From Pseudomonas chlororaphis (GTDB lineage Bacteria > Pseudomonadota > Gammaproteobacteria > Pseudomonadales > Pseudomonadaceae), in assembly GCF_000783395.1 (NCBI RefSeq), contig NZ_JSFK01000001.1:551540-601670 (forward strand): DNA of 50,131 nt, given 5' to 3'. The notes under the pieces were generated by a model. It made no database searches. It saw only the letters and a program-made list of their open reading frames with translations, and was not told where the DNA came from. The position numbers and the translations under genes are program-made. The stretch's first letter is position 1. Every line of letters starts with the position of its first letter. Positions 35,533-43,723 of the stretch are shown here, piece by piece.

Positions 35533-35547
35533 CTTTTGACCTTTGCC

Positions 35548-37998
35548 TTATTTGCCGGGAGTAAGGGTCAAACGGGTTTTGCCATACACCCGATCAAAGT
35601 TCTGCGGCTGCATCGGCAAGCCGATGTACTGCCCCTTCAGCCACGCATCAATCCCGTTGAGGTAATTCGGGCTGACTGGATTACCCGATTGCCCCGTACC
35701 GTTCTGCCCCATCAGCGGTTCGGTCTGGCCAAAGTCGACGATGAAGCGCATCGACGGCGCACGCGTGGTGGTGAAATCCTGACCCCAGGCAAACGCCGAA
35801 GTGTTCAACGTCGTGTGATCGCCACCGGCCGCCAGTGGGCCGCGCACAGTCTGGCCATTGCTGTTCTTCCAGGCGTAGCTGTGCAATTTGCCCCATTGCC
35901 AGGCGCGGTGATCGCCGCCCAACTGACTGTCGCCCGCGCTGATCGCTGCCGCGAGGCTGCGTGCCAGAATCAGCGCTTTGTCCTCTTTCTGCGGCGTGCG
36001 AATGTCGTCCCAAAACGGACTGTCCTCGCGCCCCAACAGATGATCGGCCTGCGCCGCGTAGGACAAATCACCATTAGCAATAAACGCCTTCCACGCCGGG
36101 CTCGATTCCGGGCCGAGCTCATCGAGGAAGATCTGCTTCATGCTTTCCTGCAGGAACAACTCATAGATCGCCGCATCCGCCGAAGTCGCGCTGAGCTTGC
36201 CGTCAAACGCCATCAACCGCGTAAACGCTTCACGGGCCTTGCTGCGATCCGCTTCCGGCAGGGTATCGATCGCCTGTTTCAGCGGTTGCTTCATGCCCGG
36301 CGCTTCGAAGACTTTCTTCAGCTTGGCGGCGAAGGTGGTGGTCTGGTCGTACTGCATGGCGATCACGCTGCGGCTGTCGTGTTTGCCGCTGCCGGCCAGT
36401 TCGGCCAGACGTTCGCCGCGCTCCGGCGCTGCCCAGGAGTTGGACAGTTGCATGCCGTAGCCGTGAGGAATCACACGCTGGTTGGCGGTGCCGAGCCAGC
36501 CTTGCGCCGGATCCTGATCGTACGGGTGCAGCATCGGGTCGGCGTAACCGTCCCAGTCGTAACGACCTTCCCAGCCCGGCGACGGCAGCAGGCCTTCGCC
36601 TTCACGGCGGTTGGGGAAACGCCCGGTGACCTGCCAGCCAATATTGCTCGCATCGGCGAACACCAGATTCAAGGCGATGGCGCGGATCTCGCGGCTGGCA
36701 TCCGAGGCGCGCTCGACGGTTTGCGCGCGGGTCAGATCAAAAAACGCATCCAGCGATTTGTCGTCGGTGAAGCTCGGCGTCTGCAAAGCCAGGCCGAAAC
36801 CATTGCCCTGCGCCGCTGCCTGAGCGCTGTTGAGCAACGCGCCGTGACGGGTTTCGTACACCGCTTCACGAATCGGCCGCTGGCCTTTGACGAAATAGGT
36901 TTCGTTGCGCACGCCCAGCGGCTGCCATTTGCCGTTGACCTCGTAGGTCAGGCTGCTGCCCTGGCGGCGGATTTTTTCCAGGAACAGATCCTGGTTATCG
37001 CCAAGGACGCTGGTCATGCTCCACGCGACTTTGCCGTTGAAACCACCGAGGACCAGCGGCAAACCGGCCACAGTAACGCCGGCGGCTTGATATTTCGGTG
37101 CGCGAATCTGCACGAAACTCCACAGCGATGGCGCGGCGAGCGGCCCATGGGCGTCGCTGGCCAGCAGGCTCTTGCCGCTGCGGCTGCGTTGCGGGGCGAT
37201 CGCCCAGTTGTTTGAAGACGTGGTGCCGAGCAGGTTCAGCGCCGACAGTTGCTGGCTGGCGTTGCTCAACTCGGTCAGCCCCGGGATTTGCCCGTTGAGC
37301 TTGAGGCCTTGCAGCTTGTCGGCCTCGGCCAGCGGCAGGTTTTCGTCCGGCGCCGACGGGGTGAGCCAGGCGAGTTTGTCGGTGGTCACGGTTTGCGCGA
37401 GCACCAGCGAGGAAATTTCTTCCGGCAGGTTGGCCGATTGGCTGAAGTTCAGCAGGGCGAAAATCAGCGCCGAATCTTCCGGTTTCCAGTATTCCGGCTT
37501 GTAACCGCTGGAAGCGAGGTCGCCCGGCAACTTGTCGGCGTAGCGGAACAGGTAGGCGTTGACACCCCGCGCATAGACTTCGAAGAAACGCTTGAGGCGT
37601 GGCGACGAAGCCTTGTACAACTCACCGGCGCTTTTCTTCAGATTGACCGCGCGCATGTAGCGGTCAGCGTCGAGCATCGACGCGCCGGACATTTCCGCCA
37701 GACGCCCCTGAGCCAGCAGGCGCAGGGTGACCATCTGGTTGATGCGGTCGCTGGCGTGGACGTAGCCGAGGCTGAACAGCGCGTCATGGAAGGTGTTGCT
37801 CTCGATCAACGGCATGCCCATGGCATTGCGTCGTACCGACACGTTCTGCGCCAGGCCCTTGAGCGGCTGCACGCCGGAGGTCGGCGGGAGGGTGTCCTGA
37901 GCGTTCCAGGTCTGGCAACCGGACAGGCCCAAAACACCGGCCACTGCTGCGGCAACGCCGAACCGGGGAAGAAAATGTGTGAGGGCTGGCGAGGCCAT
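35548..37998 (-). CDS. quiP: Acyl-homoserine lactone acylase QuiP (penicillin acylase family)
   Basis: An 816-residue Ntn-hydrolase that cleaves the amide bond of long-chain acyl-homoserine lactones in QuiP of P. aeruginosa. Signal peptide/lipobox: [13 protein letters not shown] (Cys28), so a lipoprotein is likely. Alpha subunit from about 40, linker, and the self-processing Ser in [14 protein letters not shown] (SNNWAI motif, about 263-270) that becomes the N-terminus of the beta subunit; further family motifs [18 protein letters not shown] and [16 protein letters not shown]. Identity with QuiP is supported by its beginning ([14 protein letters not shown]) and by a glutathione transferase gene upstream, as I recall for P. 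aeruginosa. Actual substrate is inferred. Confidence 0.87.
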   Translation of the reverse strand: MASPALTHFLPRFGVAAAVAGVLGLSGCQTWNAQDTLPPTSGVQPLKGLAQNVSVRRNAMGMPLIESNTFHDALFSLGYVHASDRINQMVTLRLLAQGRLAEMSGASMLDADRYMRAVNLKKSAGELYKASSPRLKRFFEVYARGVNAYLFRYADKLPGDLASSGYKPEYWKPEDSALIFALLNFSQSANLPEEISSLVLAQTVTTDKLAWLTPSAPDENLPLAEADKLQGLKLNGQIPGLTELSNASQQLSALNLLGTTSSNNWAIAPQRSRSGKSLLASDAHGPLAAPSLWSFVQIRAPKYQAAGVTVAGLPLVLGGFNGKVAWSMTSVLGDNQDLFLEKIRRQGSSLTYEVNGKWQPLGVRNETYFVKGQRPIREAVYETRHGALLNSAQAAAQGNGFGLALQTPSFTDDKSLDAFFDLTRAQTVERASDASREIRAIALNLVFADASNIGWQVTGRFPNRREGEGLLPSPGWEGRYDWDGYADPMLHPYDQDPAQGWLGTANQRVIPHGYGMQLSNSWAAPERGERLAELAGSGKHDSRSVIAMQYDQTTTFAAKLKKVFEAPGMKQPLKQAIDTLPEADRSKAREAFTRLMAFDGKLSATSADAAIYELFLQESMKQIFLDELGPESSPAWKAFIANGDLSYAAQADHLLGREDSPFWDDIRTPQKEDKALILARSLAAAISAGDSQLGGDHRAWQWGKLHSYAWKNSNGQTVRGPLAAGGDHTTLNTSAFAWGQDFTTTRAPSMRFIVDFGQTEPLMGQNGTGQSGNPVSPNYLNGIDAWLKGQYIGLPMQPQNFDRVYGKTRLTLTPGK

Positions 37999-38099
37999 GG
38001 CAAAGCTCCTGCGGGGGGTAGCGTCAGTAAAGGCGCTACGTTAGTGAGCAGGAGGTGGCCGCGCAAGCGGGCGACAGAGTTATTTCTTCAGTTCTCGAC

Positions 38100-38209
38100 G
38101 ATCGTTCCAACGCGCAGCAAAGGAATGCCTCAACGGACGCTCCGCGTTCGGCCCTGAAGGGACGCGAAGCGTCCCGGGCTGCATTCCCACGCAGAGCGTG
38201 GGAACGATC
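38100..38209. repeat. Type-3 palindromic repeat, copy 2
   Basis: Same cores as at 32318 (gatcgttcc...gcggagcgtcc/ggacgctccgcg...gtgggaacgatc) in inverted orientation. The outer left arm has decayed (ccaacgcgcag in place of cccacgct). It lies between quiP and the GST gene. Confidence 0.8.
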
Positions 38210-38223
38210 AGAATCAGGGCGAT

Positions 38224-38868
38224 TCAGGATTTGGGTGGATTGATTTTCTGCACCAGCGCGTAGGCCTTCACCGTCGCCGGGCGATCCTTGATGTGGTTGA
38301 ACCAGCGCTGCACATGGGGGAAGTCTTCGAGATTCTGACTCTGCCATTTGTGCGAGACGATCCACGGATAAATCGCCATGTCGGCAATGCTGTATTCGCT
38401 GCCAGCGACGAATTCGTTATCGGCCAGTTGTTTGTTCAATACGCCATACAGCCGCGCGGTCTCGTCGATGTAGCGCTTGATCGCATAGGGGATTTTTTCC
38501 GGTGCGAACTGGCTGAAATGATGATTCTGCCCGGCCATCGGCCCCAAACCACCCATTTGCCAGAACAGCCATTGCAGCGCCGTTTGCCGACCGCGCAGGT
38601 CTTTGGGCAGAAACTTTCCGGTTTTCTCCGCCAGATACAAAAGAATCGCCCCGGATTCGAACAGCGACAGCGGCTCGCCGCCATCGGCCGGTTCATGGTC
38701 GACGATGGCCGGGATGCGGTTGTTTGGCGCGATTTTCAGAAAGTGTGGCTGAAACTGCTCACCCTGGCTGATATTGATCGGATGGACGGTGTACGGCAGG
38801 CCGGCTTCTTCAAGGAACAGGGAGATCTTGTGGCCGTTGGGGGTGGTCCAGTAATACAGGTCGATCAT
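38224..38868 (-). CDS. Glutathione S-transferase, YfcG-like (Nu class)
   Basis: A 214-residue two-domain glutathione transferase. N-terminal thioredoxin-like domain with YYWTTPNGHKISLFLEEAG, NNRIPAIVDHEPADGGEPLS and the glutathione-binding LFESGAILLYLAEKTG; alpha-helical C-terminal domain with FWQMGGLGPMAGQNHHF and YSIADMAIYPWI. These blocks follow E. coli YfcG, a Nu-class enzyme with disulfide-bond oxidoreductase and glutathione peroxidase activity, almost motif by motif. Start ATG 38868 (MIDLYYWTTPNG) with GGAG about 6 bases upstream; a longer frame to 38910 has no homology. Located just upstream of quiP. Confidence 0.9.
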   Translation of the reverse strand: MIDLYYWTTPNGHKISLFLEEAGLPYTVHPINISQGEQFQPHFLKIAPNNRIPAIVDHEPADGGEPLSLFESGAILLYLAEKTGKFLPKDLRGRQTALQWLFWQMGGLGPMAGQNHHFSQFAPEKIPYAIKRYIDETARLYGVLNKQLADNEFVAGSEYSIADMAIYPWIVSHKWQSQNLEDFPHVQRWFNHIKDRPATVKAYALVQKINPPKS

Positions 38869-39014
38869 GGAAAACTCCAAAGCAGAAATGGACTTGCGTG
38901 CGGACAGCAAACGCCGGCGTCAGGTCGTCCCGTGTGCGTTCGATAGCTTGCTTAACAGGAAGAGGTGATGCTGAACTGCGCGGAATTCAATGACCCCGCG
39001 TGAGAAAAATCGCC

Positions 39015-39572
39015 ATGGAGCTTCAGGCCAACGCAGCACTGATCATCATCGACCAGCAAAAAGGCATCCTGCAGCCGCGTTTGGGCCGAAGGAATAATCC
39101 TCAGGCGGAGGAGCGAATTCTTGATCTGCTGGGGCTTTGGCGGCGTAGCGCAAGGCCGGTGGTACATGTGCAGCATTTGTCGCGCGAGCCGGATTCGGTG
39201 TTTTGGCCTGAGCAGGAGGGGGTGGAGTTTCAACAGCGGTTTTTGCCGAAGGACGGTGAATGGCAGATTCAGAAACAGGTGCCGGATGCGTTTTGTGCCA
39301 GTGGCTTGGAGGTGCAGTTGCGTGAGGCGGGGGTCGGGCAACTGATCATCGTGGGCGTGGCGACCCATAACTCGGTTGAGTCAACGGCGCGCTCGGCGGG
39401 CAACCTGGGGTTTGATACGTGGGTGGCGGAGGATGCGTGCTTTACCTTCGACAAGGCCGATTATTTCGGCACGCTGCGCACGGCTGAAGAGGTGCACGCG
39501 ATGTCGCTGGGAAATTTGCACGGGGAGTATGCGACGGTGGTCAGTGCTGCCCTGATTTTGGCAGCCGACTGA
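39015..39572 (+). CDS. Isochorismatase-fold protein with Ser at the nucleophile position
   Basis: A 185-residue cysteine-hydrolase-fold protein. The Asp of the family triad is Asp13 (LIIIDQQKG), a Lys at 87 (IQKQVPDAF) fits the second position, but the nucleophile motif reads GVATHNSVESTARSAGN, with Ser120 where nicotinamidase-like members have Cys (THxCV). Other isochorismatases such as EntB and PhzD also lack the Cys. Substrate is unknown. ATG 39015 gives a family-like start; a GTG at 39000 (MRKIA) is in frame. Divergent from the GST gene. Confidence 0.78.
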   Translation: MELQANAALIIIDQQKGILQPRLGRRNNPQAEERILDLLGLWRRSARPVVHVQHLSREPDSVFWPEQEGVEFQQRFLPKDGEWQIQKQVPDAFCASGLEVQLREAGVGQLIIVGVATHNSVESTARSAGNLGFDTWVAEDACFTFDKADYFGTLRTAEEVHAMSLGNLHGEYATVVSAALILAAD

Positions 39573-39577
39573 TAAAC

Positions 39578-39670
39578 CTGTGGGAGCTGGCTTGCCAGCG
39601 ATGGCGGAGTAACAGGCGACATCAATGTTGAATGTGCCGGCCTCATCGCTGGCAAGCCAGCTCCCACAGG
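39578..39670. repeat. REP pair (REPIN), type ctggcttgccag
   Basis: Inverted pair starting 6 bp after the isochorismatase-like stop, spacer about 40 bp, as at 809, 3157 and 7678. Confidence 0.9.
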
Positions 39671-39711
39671 GCCTGCGGATGTCCACAAAAATGTGCTCAG
39701 TGCAGATCAAC

Positions 39712-39735
39712 GGTGGCAGCGAGCTTGCTCGCGAA
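39712..39735. repeat. Single REP of type cgagcctgctcg, degenerate
   Basis: ggtggcagcgagcttgctcg followed by cgaa: one unpaired half of the type at 10880 and 17022. Confidence 0.7.
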
Positions 39736-39773
39736 GGCGGCAGGTCAGGCGAAGAGGGTCTTCGCCCCGGGCA

Positions 39774-39977
39774 TCAAGCGCCGTGGCACTTCTTGAATTT
39801 CTTGCCGTTGCCGCACGGGCAAGGGTCGTTGCGGCCGACGTCTTTCAGGGCGTTGCGCACCGGTTCCTGGTGGGCGTGGCCGCAGTTCGGGCCGTGCACG
39901 TGGCCGTGGTCATGCTCGTGATGATGGTCATGATCGTGGTTGCAGTCAGGGCCATGGACATGAGGTTGCTGAGTCAT
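39774..39977 (-). CDS. His-rich SEC-C motif protein
   Basis: A 67-residue putative metal-binding protein. The N-terminal 40 residues are His/Asp/Cys-rich ([20 protein letters not shown], then [12 protein letters not shown], a duplicated HVHGPxC unit), and the C-terminal part is a SEC-C zinc motif [17 protein letters not shown] as at the end of SecA. A zinc or nickel role is inferred from composition. Its ATG (39977) overlaps the stop of the LEA-like lipoprotein gene by 4 bases, so the two are translationally coupled. Confidence 0.85.
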   Translation of the reverse strand: MTQQPHVHGPDCNHDHDHHHEHDHGHVHGPNCGHAHQEPVRNALKDVGRNDPCPCGNGKKFKKCHGA

Positions 39978-40468
39978 CGGTGTTGCTCCGGAATTAAATC
40001 GGCGGGGATTATCACGCCATTGCGCTCAAGGTGCACGTAGTGGGCGATGAATAAACCGGTTTCCATCTCGCCCTGCAAACGATAGGGGATTTGCTGGTTG
40101 GGACTTTTCAGCATTTTCACCACGTCTTTTACCCGAGGCCACAGATTGGTGCGGATCGGCACTTTGAAGTACGCGCTGCGTTTCGGCCCGACGGTGAACC
40201 AGTGTTCATGCTCGCCCTCAGCCAGCAGCAGGTCCGCCAGATGAATGCGGTATTCGAGGCCGCGCACGGTCATGTCAGTGTCGTTGGGATTGTCGACGCG
40301 AAAATGCAGGATGAATTTCTGCTCGAGCAGTTTGGCGCGCACCACTTCGACTTTCACCAGGTGCACGGAGGGATCGACGCTGTCATCGCTGAACCACGAC
40401 GCGCAACCGCCGAGGTTGAGGATCAGCATCAAAAACAGAACATGTAGTGTGCGCCAGCGACCGAGCAT
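39974..40468 (-). CDS. LEA type 2 (LEA14-like) lipoprotein
   Basis: A 164-residue lipoprotein with signal peptide and lipobox LNLGGC (Cys22, ending [15 protein letters not shown]). The mature part is a water-stress/LEA14-like beta-sandwich: [40 protein letters not shown], then [15 protein letters not shown]. WHy/LEA2 domains in bacteria are membrane-anchored and of unclear role. Coupled to the SEC-C gene by a 4-bp overlap. Confidence 0.8.
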   Translation of the reverse strand: MLGRWRTLHVLFLMLILNLGGCASWFSDDSVDPSVHLVKVEVVRAKLLEQKFILHFRVDNPNDTDMTVRGLEYRIHLADLLLAEGEHEHWFTVGPKRSAYFKVPIRTNLWPRVKDVVKMLKSPNQQIPYRLQGEMETGLFIAHYVHLERNGVIIPADLIPEQHR

Positions 40469-40501
40469 GGTTTTACTCCCTTTGCGGGCAGTCTAGCCGC
40501 T

Positions 40502-40580
40502 AAAAGATCGCAGCCTTCGGCAGCTCCTACAGGGGAAAAGCAAATCCTGTGCAGGAGCTGCCGCAGGCTGCGATCTTTTG
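40502..40580. repeat. Type-4 palindromic repeat
   Basis: aaaagatcgcagccttcggc and its inverse (gccgcaggctgcgatctttt) enclose cagctcctac / gcaggagctg over about 79 bp. Present complete here, truncated at both window edges. It lies between the LEA gene and the 3' end of the YchJ-like gene. Confidence 0.9.
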
Positions 40581-40590
40581 ATCTTCAACC

Positions 40591-41067
40591 TCAAGCGCCG
40601 AAATACCCCGCACAGCACTTCTTGAATTTCTGCCCACTGGCGCACGGGCAACTGTCATTGCGCCCCAGTTTCAACTGCACCGTCGGGTCAATGAAGTACC
40701 AGTGTCCGGCGTTCTGCACGAACGAGGAGCGCTCGCGGTGGCTGTGCTCACCCTGATCATCGTGCCAGCGCGCGGTGAAAGTGACGAAGGCGTGTTCCGG
40801 CTGACCGCCGAAGACTTCCGAACTCTCCACCTCTAGGCCGAGCCAGGTGCTCTGCGCGCTCCAGTTGCTGATCGACTGACGATCCAGACCCGCTTGCTGG
40901 GCGGGCAGGGTGGTTGCCACCAGATAATCGATCAGGCCCAGCACATAGGCGCTGTAGCGCGAGCGCATTAACGCTTCAGCGCACGGCGCAGGATGGCCGT
41001 CGTGATAGTGGCCGCAGCAGGCATCCAGCAGATTGCCGCTGCCGCAAGGGCAAATGGCTGTACTCAT
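40591..41067 (-). CDS. YchJ-family SEC-C protein (UPF0225)
   Basis: A 158-residue protein with two SEC-C type metal motifs at the ends ([19 protein letters not shown] near the start and [18 protein letters not shown] near the end) flanking an NTF2-like YchJ domain ([38 protein letters not shown]). Function is unknown. ATG at 41067 (MSTAICPCG); it starts 4 bp after the stop of the methyltransferase-like gene, so they form an operon. Upstream frame extension lacks homology. Confidence 0.85.
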   Translation of the reverse strand: MSTAICPCGSGNLLDACCGHYHDGHPAPCAEALMRSRYSAYVLGLIDYLVATTLPAQQAGLDRQSISNWSAQSTWLGLEVESSEVFGGQPEHAFVTFTARWHDDQGEHSHRERSSFVQNAGHWYFIDPTVQLKLGRNDSCPCASGQKFKKCCAGYFGA

Positions 41068-41071
41068 TGCA

Positions 41072-41569
41072 TTACCACCAGTATTTCCCGAAGTTTTCCG
41101 GATTGGCCCAGAACCGTGAGTTGAGCCAGTCGGGGACTTGTTTGTAGTCAAGCAGATCGTAGGTGAACAGGGTCAGCACTTGATCGTCGCGTTGAAAGCG
41201 TTCACTGGCTTGCAGGGCCAGCGAATAGAAGTCGGTTTCCTGCCAGCCGCTGGCCGGCAGATCCGCCAGCACGGCGATGCGGCTGGCGTTGAGATTACGA
41301 ATCCCGCCCAATAGATTCAGGCCATCACGTTTGGGCAAATGTTCCAGGCAGTCGACCACAAGCGCCAGATCGAAACGCTGCGCCGCCAGTTCGGCAGGCA
41401 AGGCGCCGGGCGCGGCGTGGGCGACGCTCGTAGCCGGATGCGCCTCTTTAAAGGCACTTAATGCCGGAAACTCGCTGGCGCCGATCAGCAGCAAGCGCGC
41501 CGGGGCGTAACGATCCAGTAAAGCAGCCAACGCCTGCTGGGGCGTGCGCGAAGAAATTGCGACGTTCAT
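41072..41569 (-). CDS. Small methyltransferase-like protein (possibly DUF6231)
   Basis: A 165-residue protein with a Rossmann-like methyltransferase layout: [15 protein letters not shown] as a weak motif I (about 26-40), [18 protein letters not shown] (about 66-83) as the motif II acidic strand, then RIAVLADLP. It lacks the Gly-rich GxGxG loop of active SAM methyltransferases, so it may be a degenerate member. I recall it as DUF6231 in Pseudomonas but am not certain. Start ATG 41569. It ends [20 protein letters not shown]. Cotranscribed with the YchJ-like gene. Confidence 0.6.
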   Translation of the reverse strand: MNVAISSRTPQQALAALLDRYAPARLLLIGASEFPALSAFKEAHPATSVAHAAPGALPAELAAQRFDLALVVDCLEHLPKRDGLNLLGGIRNLNASRIAVLADLPASGWQETDFYSLALQASERFQRDDQVLTLFTYDLLDYKQVPDWLNSRFWANPENFGKYWW

Positions 41570-41725
41570 CGAAGCTCCTCAATCAGATCGCCAAGACTAG
41601 CGTGCTCCATCACCGGAGCCTAGCGCCCTGTCACGCGGCTTTGCGGCAAAAGCGCCGAAGTCCTGTGAACACGGTCGCAAACAGCGGTGGCCTATTGCTG
41701 GCGGAGATTAAAACTCCGGTCTTTA

Positions 41726-41760
41726 CTCCCTGAATCGGTTCTAAGCCGATCCCTCAGGAG
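41726..41760 (+). promoter_or_regulatory. SD-sequestering leader hairpin of OmpA-like gene 1
   Basis: CTCC(C)TGA pairs with TCAGGAG (41754-41760), closed by an inner ATCGG/CCGAT with a 7-base loop. The 3' arm is the Shine-Dalgarno AGGAG of the gene at 41769. Preceded by gtctttactcc, shared with gene 2. Confidence 0.6.
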
Positions 41761-41768
41761 AAAACCAG

Positions 41769-42464
41769 ATGAGCATAGTTCGGACAGCATTACCTTTGAT
41801 TCTGCTAACCAGTGTGTTGACTGGTTGCGCAGGTTTGCAGAAAACCGACTGGCCGACCTGTGCGGCGGTCGGTGGTGTCGTCGGTGCCGGTCTCGGCGCC
41901 ACCGAAAGTTCGGCATGGGCCGGCTACGGTGCGCTGCTGGTCGGTGGTACGGCAGCGGCCTATTGCTGGGTACACGGTGATGGCGACGAGGACGGCGATG
42001 GCGTGCCGGACAGTCGCGACAAGTGCCCGGGCACGCCTAAAGGCGTACAGGTCGACGCTGACGGTTGCCCTCCACCAGCGCCTGCACCCGTGGTCGAAGA
42101 AGCTGTAGTGGTCAAGGAAGAAACCATTGTTATCCGTGATGTGCACTTCCAGTTCGACAAAGCCACGCTGACCGGCCCTGACAAGCAAGTGCTCGACAAG
42201 GTCGCCACCCGCCTGAAACAGGAATCCTCGACGGCGCAACTGACCGTGACCGGTCATACCGACAGTGTGGGCAGCGATGCCTACAACAAGAAACTGTCGG
42301 ATCGTCGCGCGCACTCGGTGGTGGATTACCTGATCCAGCAAGGTGTGCCGCGCGCCAGTTTCGTTTCGGTGTCCGGTCTGGGTGAAAGCCAGCCAGTGGC
42401 CGACAACAAAACCGCGGACGGTCGCGCTCAAAACCGTCGTACCGAAATCAAAATCCAGCGTTAA
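41769..42464 (+). CDS. OmpA-family lipoprotein 1
   Basis: A 231-residue outer-membrane lipoprotein. Signal peptide with lipobox LTGC (Cys20), a glycine-zipper segment (GGVVGAGLGATESSAWAGYG, about 35-54), a TSP3-like calcium-binding repeat (GDGDEDGDGVPDSRDKCPGT, about 70-89), a Pro/Glu/Val linker and an OmpA-like peptidoglycan-binding domain (about 120-231) with FDKATLTGPD, TGHTDSVGSDAYNKKLSDRR and RAQNRRTEIKI. The Asp and Arg that bind diaminopimelate in OmpA are in these motifs. It likely tethers the outer membrane to the wall. Gene 2 at 42556 is a paralogue. Both have a leader hairpin over the ribosome binding site. Confidence 0.88.
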   Translation: MSIVRTALPLILLTSVLTGCAGLQKTDWPTCAAVGGVVGAGLGATESSAWAGYGALLVGGTAAAYCWVHGDGDEDGDGVPDSRDKCPGTPKGVQVDADGCPPPAPAPVVEEAVVVKEETIVIRDVHFQFDKATLTGPDKQVLDKVATRLKQESSTAQLTVTGHTDSVGSDAYNKKLSDRRAHSVVDYLIQQGVPRASFVSVSGLGESQPVADNKTADGRAQNRRTEIKIQR

Positions 42465-42473
42465 GCCCCTCTC

Positions 42474-42502
42474 GCATCCGCGCCTTGTGCAGTCGCGGAT
42501 GC
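42474..42502 (+). terminator. Hairpin after OmpA-like gene 1
   Basis: gcatccgcg / cgcggatgc with an 11-base loop, 9 bp after the stop, followed by gggtctttac rather than a run of T. Probable weak terminator. Confidence 0.6.
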
Positions 42503-42511
42503 GGGTCTTTA

Positions 42512-42547
42512 CTCCTGTGTAACCGGTATGGGCCGGTGACACAGGAG
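42512..42547 (+). promoter_or_regulatory. SD-sequestering leader hairpin of OmpA-like gene 2
   Basis: CTCCTGTGT (42512-42520) pairs perfectly over 9 bp with ACACAGGAG (42539-42547), closed by ACCGG/CCGGT with a 6-base loop. The 3' arm contains the Shine-Dalgarno AGGAG, 8 bases before the ATG at 42556. Confidence 0.65.
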
Positions 42548-42555
42548 CTTTCACA

Positions 42556-43278
42556 ATGACTGTTTTCTCAAGGTCCGTCTTGCCGGTGCTACTGCTAGGC
42601 AGCTTGCTCACCGGTTGCGCCACCCACAGCGATGGCACTGCACCCCTCAATCAACGTACGTGGCCGATCTGCAGCCTTATCGGCGGGCTGGTCGGTGGCG
42701 GTCTCGGCGCCATTGAAAGTGGCGGCTGGGCCGGTGGCGGCGCAGCGCTGGGGATTCTTACCGGCGGACTGATCTGTTATGCCCAGGACGGCGATGAAGA
42801 CAGCGACGGCGTGTTCGACCGCCGCGACCGTTGCCCGGACACCCCGGAAAATACCCCGGTCGATCACCGTGGTTGCCCGCTGCCGCAGTATCCGGTCACG
42901 GAAAAAGTGCCGGAGCCCGCACCGCAAACTGAAGTCATCACCCTCAGCGATGCCGGCAACGTGCTGTTCGACTTCGACAAGTCCGATCTCACGCCGGCGG
43001 CGAAAGCCCAGCTCGATACGCTGATGGACAAACTGCGCAATGCCGACGTGGTGAGCATCAAGGTCATCGGCCACACCGACAGCAAAGGGTCGGATGCCTA
43101 CAACCAGGCATTGTCGGAACGGCGGGCGAGCAGTGTCGCCGCGTATCTGCTGAGCCAAGGGCTGGCGCCGAACAAACTCACCAGTGAAGGGCGCGGTGAA
43201 AGTGAGCCGGTTGCCGATAACGCCACCGATGAGGGGCGCGCGCAGAACCGTCGTGTCGAGTTGCACATCAACCGATAG
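42556..43278 (+). CDS. OmpA-family lipoprotein 2
   Basis: A 240-residue paralogue of the gene 91 bp upstream. Lipobox LLTGC (Cys21), glycine-zipper (GGLVGGGLGAIESGGWAGGG), TSP3-like repeat (GDEDSDGVFDRRDRCPDT), Pro/Glu linker (KVPEPAPQTEV) and an OmpA-like peptidoglycan-binding domain (FDFDKSDLTPAAKAQ, IGHTDSKGSDAYNQALSERR, RAQNRRVELHI). The two genes share all domains in the same order and probably arose by tandem duplication, but the linker and N-terminus have diverged. A hairpin at 43305 follows. Confidence 0.88.
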   Translation: MTVFSRSVLPVLLLGSLLTGCATHSDGTAPLNQRTWPICSLIGGLVGGGLGAIESGGWAGGGAALGILTGGLICYAQDGDEDSDGVFDRRDRCPDTPENTPVDHRGCPLPQYPVTEKVPEPAPQTEVITLSDAGNVLFDFDKSDLTPAAKAQLDTLMDKLRNADVVSIKVIGHTDSKGSDAYNQALSERRASSVAAYLLSQGLAPNKLTSEGRGESEPVADNATDEGRAQNRRVELHINR

Positions 43279-43304
43279 GACGCGTCTGTAGGGCGCAGGC
43301 TAGA

Positions 43305-43338
43305 GCTGCCGGGCGATAATCACCGTCGTCCCGGCAGC
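43305..43338 (+). terminator. Hairpin after OmpA-like gene 2
   Basis: gctgccggg / cccggcagc, 16-base loop, 26 bp after the stop; the short CATTT afterwards is a weak T-tract. Confidence 0.55.
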
Positions 43339-43441
43339 CATTTGGCAGACGATGGAAGTTTTTTCATTTATCCCTCTGGCTTATCCCCCGCAGAAGCCGT
43401 TACTGTGCGCCCAAAGAATAATTCGCAACACGGGGGAGCGT

Positions 43442-43723
43442 ATGAAAGTGTTCTGGGGGCTGGGGCGGTTGTTGACCCTGCTGTTCTGCTGCGTGGTGCT
43501 GGCCAATCAACTGGTGCCTTTCGTACATCCGCTGCATCTGCTGGTCAATCTGGCCGGCGGTCTGCTGTTGCTGATTCATCTACTCGAAGTGCTGCTGTGC
43601 AATCGCAGCCTCAAAGGCCGTCCGCACCCTTGGCGTGACCGTGGCCGCATCCTGCTGTTCGGCGTATTCCACTTGCAATCCATCCCGGCCCCGGCCGCTC
43701 CGGAGGCTTCTTCCCATGCGTAA
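43442..43723 (+). CDS. DUF1145 membrane protein
   Basis: A 93-residue inner-membrane protein with two hydrophobic helices (LGRLLTLLFCCVVLANQLVP and VNLAGGLLLLIHLLEVLLC-type, about 6-25 and 34-52), then RGRPHPWRDRGRILLFGVFH-like basic stretch and an Ala/Pro tail. Start ATG 43442 with GGGGGAG 3-9 bases upstream. Its last 8 bases overlap the start of the collagen-like gene. Known only as a family of unknown function. Confidence 0.8.
   Translation: MKVFWGLGRLLTLLFCCVVLANQLVPFVHPLHLLVNLAGGLLLLIHLLEVLLCNRSLKGRPHPWRDRGRILLFGVFHLQSIPAPAAPEASSHA

Noticed and set aside
35536..37215. 559-residue plus-strand frame over quiP
   Set aside because: Shadow of quiP, composition biased, no start signal.
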